A DNA stretch of 32,902 nt from Syntrophomonadaceae bacterium. GTDB lineage: Bacteria > Bacillota > Syntrophomonadia > Syntrophomonadales > Syntrophomonadaceae. Both the position numbers and the translations under genes were made by a program. The notes under the pieces are model-generated. The model saw only the letters and a program-made list of their open reading frames with translations. It was not told the origin of the DNA and did no database searches. Each line of letters opens with the position of its first letter. Position 1 is the stretch's first letter. Below are positions 27,931 to 32,902 of this stretch, piece after piece. The DNA is taken from NCBI GenBank assembly GCA_031270725.1, contig JAISWS010000167.1:1-32902 (forward strand), in the 5' to 3' direction.

Positions 27931-29943
27931 ATGAACTTGAATGAAGTGATAAATGAAGAATTAGCTTCAAATTTACAAAAAGGAAGGGTTTTGGGAATCG
28001 ACATCGGTTCCCGTACCGGTAAAGCGGTATTGATCGACAAAGACAAATTTTATACCGCTTTAACCCCGACCGGAATAGATATGCAGGAAACCGCGGAGGA
28101 GCTTTTGGAGGAGCTGCTGGAGCAATCGGGATTACAGATCGAGGATATAGATTACATAGTGGGAACCGGATACGGACGTGTAGCTATGAATTTTGAGAAC
28201 ATACCTACCCAGGTAGTTACCGAAATATCCTGCCACGCCATGGGAGCGCATTATCTCAATCCTCAGGTCAGAACCATAATTGACATAGGAGGGCAGGATT
28301 CCAAAGCGATTATGGTCGACCGTGACACGGGAAAGGTATCCTCTTTCGCTATGAATGATAAATGCGCCGCCGGTACGGGACGTTTTTTGGAAAGAGTGGC
28401 GACCCTTTTGGACCTGACGATTGATGAACTGGGAGAAGAAGCTACCAAAGCCGAGTCCCCCACTCATATAAGCAGCCAATGTGTGGTGTTCGCCGAATCA
28501 GAAGCTATCTCTTTGCGGGCCAAGGGCGAAAGCCGTGAAAATATCGCGGCGGGAATACATTTAGCTACCGCCAGGCGCGTACGGAATTTGTTAAAAAGGG
28601 TAGGTTTTGAGCCGGATTTAGTGTTTTCCGGAGGCGTATCCAATAACATAGGCATGAAAAAAGCCCTGGAGGAACTATTGGGCGCTTCTATCGCCGATGT
28701 GAAGCTGAATACTATTTATGCCGGCGCTTTAGGCGCGGCTATTCACGCTCATGATTTTCTGCGGGAAGGAAGCAAAGAGGACGTCGAACAGTCTATAGAT
28801 CTTAATCTGGACTTGAGCGGACTGGAAAAGCGTATACAGGAACGGGAAAATTTCCTGATCAATTCGCCGCAATTAACAAAAATAGGCTATTTATGCACTT
28901 ATACCCCGCTGGAGTTAATGAACGCTGCGGAAGTCCCTCATGTGCGCCTGTTCAGAGCCGGCAATCCTGATGTAGTCGCCAGCGGAGAGCAGATAACGCA
29001 AAGCGTTTTTTGCGATTTTACTAAAAGCGTTTTAGGGGCTTTTAAAGAAAATGACCCTTTATACAGTTCTTTAAATAAAATTTATACTTTTTACACCTGC
29101 GATTGCATGAAAAAAGTCGGAGAAGCGATAAATCAGTTTTTTACGCCTTCTGAGGTATATGTTTTACCTCGGTTAAAGGATGAGGACCCTTCCCGTAATT
29201 ATTATTACAAGGAAATCCTAAGCTTCAAAAAAGAATTGGAAGCCATTTCAGGCAAAACCATTAACGATGAAGACCTGCGCCGGCAAATTGTAATATACAA
29301 TCAGCTCCGGAGTAAATTAAAAGATATTTCCGAATTACGCAAGCGTGAAAATCCTCCTTTGACCGGCAAAGATTTTCTGGATTTGGTCAAAGGTTACTAT
29401 TATCTGCCTCCCGAAGACTTATTGAATTTTTACCAGGAGGTTTACGACCGCTTATCCGCCGTTCCGGCGCAAGGAAGAAGAAAAATACGTTTGATGATGT
29501 CCGGAGGGGTAGTGGCGGATGGAGACAGGCGCCTTCTGGAGCTGATCGAAGATGAGATCGGAGCCCGGGTAGTCGTGGAAGACCATTGCACCGGCTTAAA
29601 AACTGTTTACCATACTTTAGAGGAAGACGGAGACCCTTTCCGCTCTTTAGCGTACGGTTATTTGGATCAGGCGCCCTGCGCCCGTATGAAGCCGCTGGAG
29701 GACAGAGTGCTGTTTTCAGGGAAATTAGCGCGGGAGTATGATGTAGACGGAGTTTTATACGTTTACCTGAAATTCTGCCCCTGCTACGGGCAGACCAAAC
29801 ATGAATTTTTTAAATATTTCCGGGAAATAGGCATTCCCACTTTGGAAATACCTATTGATTATTCCAGAAGCGACCAGGGCCAGTTAAAAACCAGACTGGA
29901 AGCTTTTATTGAAGTCTTATGCGAAAGGGGAGCCAATTTATGA
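27931..29943 (+). CDS. Fusion: HgdC-type activase + HGD-D/HgdB-like (double-cubane-like) domain
   Basis: Residues ~1-285 align throughout with the 26742 product (DIGSRTGKAVL, MNDKCAAGTG, SSQCVVFAESE); residues ~310-670 carry GYLCTYTPLELMNAAEVPHVRLFRAGN, YTCDCMKK, DHCTGLK, QAPCARM, LKFCPCYGQTKHE, typical of the 2-hydroxyacyl-CoA dehydratase subunit D family. Confidence 0.88.
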   Translation: MNLNEVINEELASNLQKGRVLGIDIGSRTGKAVLIDKDKFYTALTPTGIDMQETAEELLEELLEQSGLQIEDIDYIVGTGYGRVAMNFENIPTQVVTEISCHAMGAHYLNPQVRTIIDIGGQDSKAIMVDRDTGKVSSFAMNDKCAAGTGRFLERVATLLDLTIDELGEEATKAESPTHISSQCVVFAESEAISLRAKGESRENIAAGIHLATARRVRNLLKRVGFEPDLVFSGGVSNNIGMKKALEELLGASIADVKLNTIYAGALGAAIHAHDFLREGSKEDVEQSIDLNLDLSGLEKRIQERENFLINSPQLTKIGYLCTYTPLELMNAAEVPHVRLFRAGNPDVVASGEQITQSVFCDFTKSVLGAFKENDPLYSSLNKIYTFYTCDCMKKVGEAINQFFTPSEVYVLPRLKDEDPSRNYYYKEILSFKKELEAISGKTINDEDLRRQIVIYNQLRSKLKDISELRKRENPPLTGKDFLDLVKGYYYLPPEDLLNFYQEVYDRLSAVPAQGRRKIRLMMSGGVVADGDRRLLELIEDEIGARVVVEDHCTGLKTVYHTLEEDGDPFRSLAYGYLDQAPCARMKPLEDRVLFSGKLAREYDVDGVLYVYLKFCPCYGQTKHEFFKYFREIGIPTLEIPIDYSRSDQGQLKTRLEAFIEVLCERGANL

Positions 29944-31148
29944 GTTTTAAAGATGTTGAACAACAGCTGGATTATTTTCGTTACAGCCGCGACGAAGTCC
30001 ATGGATATTCCAAAGCGGTGGGTAAGTTGCTGGATCTTTCGGTTAATTATGTTCCTGACGCCGAAAAAGCCTATACCGAAGGCAAAAATGCCATCTGGGC
30101 AGGTATGGGCGGCTGGGAAATACCTTTAATCTATTCTAATGGCATCATTCCGGTGATGTTCAGCGAAATGGGGCGTTTTGCCGGAGTAGAAGCTATTACT
30201 ATAGCCGAGGATTATTATCAGTTTCCCCAGGAAACCTGCTCTATGGTTAAATGCGTGGTGGGAGAGTGGCACCTGCGCCGGAATCAGTCTAAGAGCATAA
30301 AACGCGTTTTGGTTTCGGCGGTAGCCTGCGAACCTTATAATATGGCCTGGGAAATCATAAAAAAGGAAGGCTATGAATTATTCAATATGGATGTTATATA
30401 CCGTGGCCCCGGAGTCATAGGTGAAAGACTGGAACAACTGGTGGAATTTTTTGTGGATCAGATTTACCGGGTGCAGGACTGGCTCACCGGCGGACAACCG
30501 GTGGATGAAGAAAAGCTTAAAGCGGAAATAGCGAAAAAAAACCGCCTGCTGTTAAAAGTACGTAGAATTTTAGATTTACGTTTGAAACATCCTTTTTATA
30601 TCCGCAGCTTGCCGACTATATATTTACTTAACGGGTTAACTACTTACTTTGGCAAGCCGGAAGAATTTGAAGAAACTGTGAACCTTCTCCTTGAAGAGAT
30701 GGAAAACATATCGGAAGAAACCGCTCAGGATAAGGTGATACCGCTGGTATGGGTGGGAGGGACCGGTCAGGAATTCGGCGTTTACGAAGCTATAGACCAG
30801 GCGGGCGGCGCGCTGTTAGGTTTTCGGAACGTTCCTTTTAAACTTTACCGGGAAGACATACATCCGGTGGAAGCTCTGGCCCGCTACGTGCTTGACAACC
30901 AAAATGCCGGCGCTTCCGTTTACGTACAGGATTTAGTGGAACAGGAGATAGAGAAGGTCAACGCTAAAGGCTTGATCCTGCAAGGGGTTCTGGGCTGCTC
31001 TTACAGTACCATTGCCCGTGAAATGTGGCGGGAACATTTTCACCAGAAAGGCATTCCCAGCATTAATTTAGAAGGGACTTTCCAGTTCGGCGCCCCCAGC
31101 GGCCAGCTAGTTACCAGGACCAAGGCTTTTATTGAGATGCTGTCTTAA
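29940..31148 (+). CDS. HGD-D/HgdB-like protein (2-hydroxyacyl-CoA dehydratase / double-cubane protein family)
   Basis: ATGA overlap with the upstream stop; MGGWEIPLIYSNGIIPVMFSEMGRFAG, FPQETCSMVKCVVGEW, AVACEPYN, GVLGCSYSTIAREMW, GIPSINLEGTF. Confidence 0.85.
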   Translation: MSFKDVEQQLDYFRYSRDEVHGYSKAVGKLLDLSVNYVPDAEKAYTEGKNAIWAGMGGWEIPLIYSNGIIPVMFSEMGRFAGVEAITIAEDYYQFPQETCSMVKCVVGEWHLRRNQSKSIKRVLVSAVACEPYNMAWEIIKKEGYELFNMDVIYRGPGVIGERLEQLVEFFVDQIYRVQDWLTGGQPVDEEKLKAEIAKKNRLLLKVRRILDLRLKHPFYIRSLPTIYLLNGLTTYFGKPEEFEETVNLLLEEMENISEETAQDKVIPLVWVGGTGQEFGVYEAIDQAGGALLGFRNVPFKLYREDIHPVEALARYVLDNQNAGASVYVQDLVEQEIEKVNAKGLILQGVLGCSYSTIAREMWREHFHQKGIPSINLEGTFQFGAPSGQLVTRTKAFIEMLS

Positions 31149-31170
31149 AAAATAAATGGAGGGATTAGAT

Positions 31171-32511
31171 TTGAGCGGTTTTGTAGAAAGGCCCAAATAT
31201 GTATGCTCATTAGGAGGCGCGGTAGGAACCATCAGCGCTCTGCCCAGGACAGTCCCTATTTTGCACGCGGCGACTGGCTGCGGCGGCAATATTTCCACTT
31301 CTTTGAATCAGGCCGCCGGCTACCGGGGCAGCGGATACTGTAACGGGCAGGCTCTTCCCAGCACCAATACCTCGGAACGGGAAATAGTTTTCGGCGGTGA
31401 GGCAAGGCTGAACGAGCAGATCGAAAATACTATCAAGCTGGTGGAAGGAGATTTGTATTTTGTCATAACCGGCTGTATGGTGGAAATGATAGGCGATAAC
31501 ATTTTTAATTCCATCAAAACTTACAGTACGGATGAAATAAAAGTTATAGGAGCTGAAACAGGCGGCTTCCACGGTAATTATTATAAAGGCTATGAAATTG
31601 TTCTCAAAACCCTGTTTAAGGATTTTGTGGAGCCGCGGCCGCGTAAAGACCATAAGCTGGTCAATTTGTTCGGTATAGTTCCTCTGCAGGATGTTTTCTG
31701 GCAGGGCAATATAGCTATTATTAAAAAATTATTGGAAAAACTGGGGTATCAGGTCAACACTTTTTTTGGTTACGGCGAAACCCTTGATAACTTGAAAAAC
31801 GCCGCCTCCGCTTTTATGAATATTGTGGTTTCTGATACTTTTGGAGTTGAAGCGGCTCAGCTGTTCGAAGAAATTCACGGAGTCCCTTATATTACGGCTC
31901 CTTTCCCTATAGGAGATCACGGCAGCACGTTATTTTTAAGGACTGTCGGCGCCGCTTTAGGCATTGACGGCGCTTTTGTAGAAAAAGTTATTAAAGAAGA
32001 ACAGGATTACTATTACAGTTATCTGGAAAGGATAGCCGATGTTTACAGCGATTTGGATTTACAGCGCTACGCGGTCGTAATAGGCGATTCCAATTATACA
32101 CAGGCGCTGGTCAGGTTTTTAGCGGACGATCTGGGCTGGCTGCCGGAATTGGTAGTAATTAACGATTTCCTGGACGAAGAACAAAAGGCCTCGGTGGAAA
32201 ACCGTTTTAAAGATTATGAATCCGGTGTGAACCCGCGGGTTATTTTTGATACGAACGCCTCCAACATCAGGAAGTATGTAGCCCAGCATTGGGGCAAAAG
32301 CCAAGGACAACGGTATTTTGAAGGATTCAATCCCGGGTTTGTGCTGGGAAGCGCTATTGACCGGGATCTGGCTGAAAGTTTAGGCGTCCCTCAATTAAGC
32401 GTGACCTATCCCATTTCCAACAGAGTGGTTATGGATCGCGGTTATACAGGATATACAGGAGCTTTAAGATTAACCGAAGATATATTAAGTATTTTAATAA
32501 GCGGCAGATAA
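31171..32511 (+). CDS. Nitrogenase component-1-like protein (NifK/NifN-like)
   Basis: CSLGGAVGTISALPRTVPILHAATGCGGNIS and VITGCMVEMIGDNI correspond to the P-cluster cysteine regions of NifK; EREIVFGGEARLNEQIENTI matches the family 'E..VFGG...L' motif. Start TTG 31171 (after GGAGGG) or ATG 31156. Confidence 0.88.
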   Translation: MSGFVERPKYVCSLGGAVGTISALPRTVPILHAATGCGGNISTSLNQAAGYRGSGYCNGQALPSTNTSEREIVFGGEARLNEQIENTIKLVEGDLYFVITGCMVEMIGDNIFNSIKTYSTDEIKVIGAETGGFHGNYYKGYEIVLKTLFKDFVEPRPRKDHKLVNLFGIVPLQDVFWQGNIAIIKKLLEKLGYQVNTFFGYGETLDNLKNAASAFMNIVVSDTFGVEAAQLFEEIHGVPYITAPFPIGDHGSTLFLRTVGAALGIDGAFVEKVIKEEQDYYYSYLERIADVYSDLDLQRYAVVIGDSNYTQALVRFLADDLGWLPELVVINDFLDEEQKASVENRFKDYESGVNPRVIFDTNASNIRKYVAQHWGKSQGQRYFEGFNPGFVLGSAIDRDLAESLGVPQLSVTYPISNRVVMDRGYTGYTGALRLTEDILSILISGR

Positions 32512-32522
32512 GGAGTAATAAT

Positions 32523-32902
32523 ATGAATTATATAAAAGAAAAAATACCTCCCATACGTGAAGACCGTTTAAAAGCCTGTATGGCTTTTGGCGGTTCTTGC
32601 TGTGATATTTCCCGTCAATCCAAACAAGGGTGTTTATATAACAATAACCGTAAATTTTCCCAAAGCCAGGGCTGTCAGCTTACTCTGAGCCTGGCTATAC
32701 TAAACACGCTGCGGGATACGGTCATTATAGTTCACAGCCCCATAGGATGCGGGGCTAACCTGCTGGCCCAGGCGGGGGTATCCAAAGGCTTTCAGAAGCT
32801 GCGCGACCCTGGCGCTTTCGGATTACGCTGGATTAATACCAATCTGGACGAAGTGGACGTAGTGAACGGCGGCGAGGAAAAATTAAAGGCGGCGGTGCTG
32901 TA
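32523..32902 (+). CDS. Nitrogenase component-1-like protein (NifD/NifE-like), truncated at window end
   Basis: MNYIKEKIPPIREDRLKACMAFGGSCCDISRQSKQGCLYNNNRKFSQSQGCQLTLSLAILNTLRDTVIIVHSPIGCGANLL...NTNLDEVDVVNGGEEKLKAAVL; HSPIGCG and DVVNGGEEKL are NifD/NifE-family motifs. Confidence 0.85.
   Translation, partial: MNYIKEKIPPIREDRLKACMAFGGSCCDISRQSKQGCLYNNNRKFSQSQGCQLTLSLAILNTLRDTVIIVHSPIGCGANLLAQAGVSKGFQKLRDPGAFGLRWINTNLDEVDVVNGGEEKLKAAVL

Overview
Window from a flagellated, probably Firmicutes-type genome; taxonomy is inferred from gene order only. Left to right: (i) three tandem secreted paralogs with a duplicated copper-amine-oxidase-N-like C-terminal module, the first truncated by the window edge. 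(ii) The ctsR-mcsA-mcsB-clpC stress operon with a CtsR box. (iii) A ~290-nt highly structured intergenic RNA candidate. (iv) A minus-strand block: M23 peptidase, ftsX, ftsE, split transketolase, prfB with its programmed +1 frameshift, motB, motA, secA, hpf, a FliT-like gene, fliS and an MFS exporter. (v) A divergent plus-strand accessory locus starting at about 22.06 kb. It has a near-consensus promoter, a 16-bp perfect palindrome and a leader triplicated at an exact 198-bp period, each copy with an intrinsic terminator. It continues with two SsuC-like permeases and two duplicated SsuA/NMT1-like lipoproteins (one frameshifted), then two HgdC/BadF-type [4Fe-4S] activase genes, one fused to an HGD-D/HgdB-like domain, a further HGD-D-like protein, and at least two nitrogenase component-1-like proteins, the last truncated by the window end. 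The most interesting hypothesis is that this last locus is a nitrogenase-like reductase system that uses HgdC-type ATPases and double-cubane-like proteins, with no NifH visible in the window, linked to an importer of a small (perhaps organosulfur) substrate.
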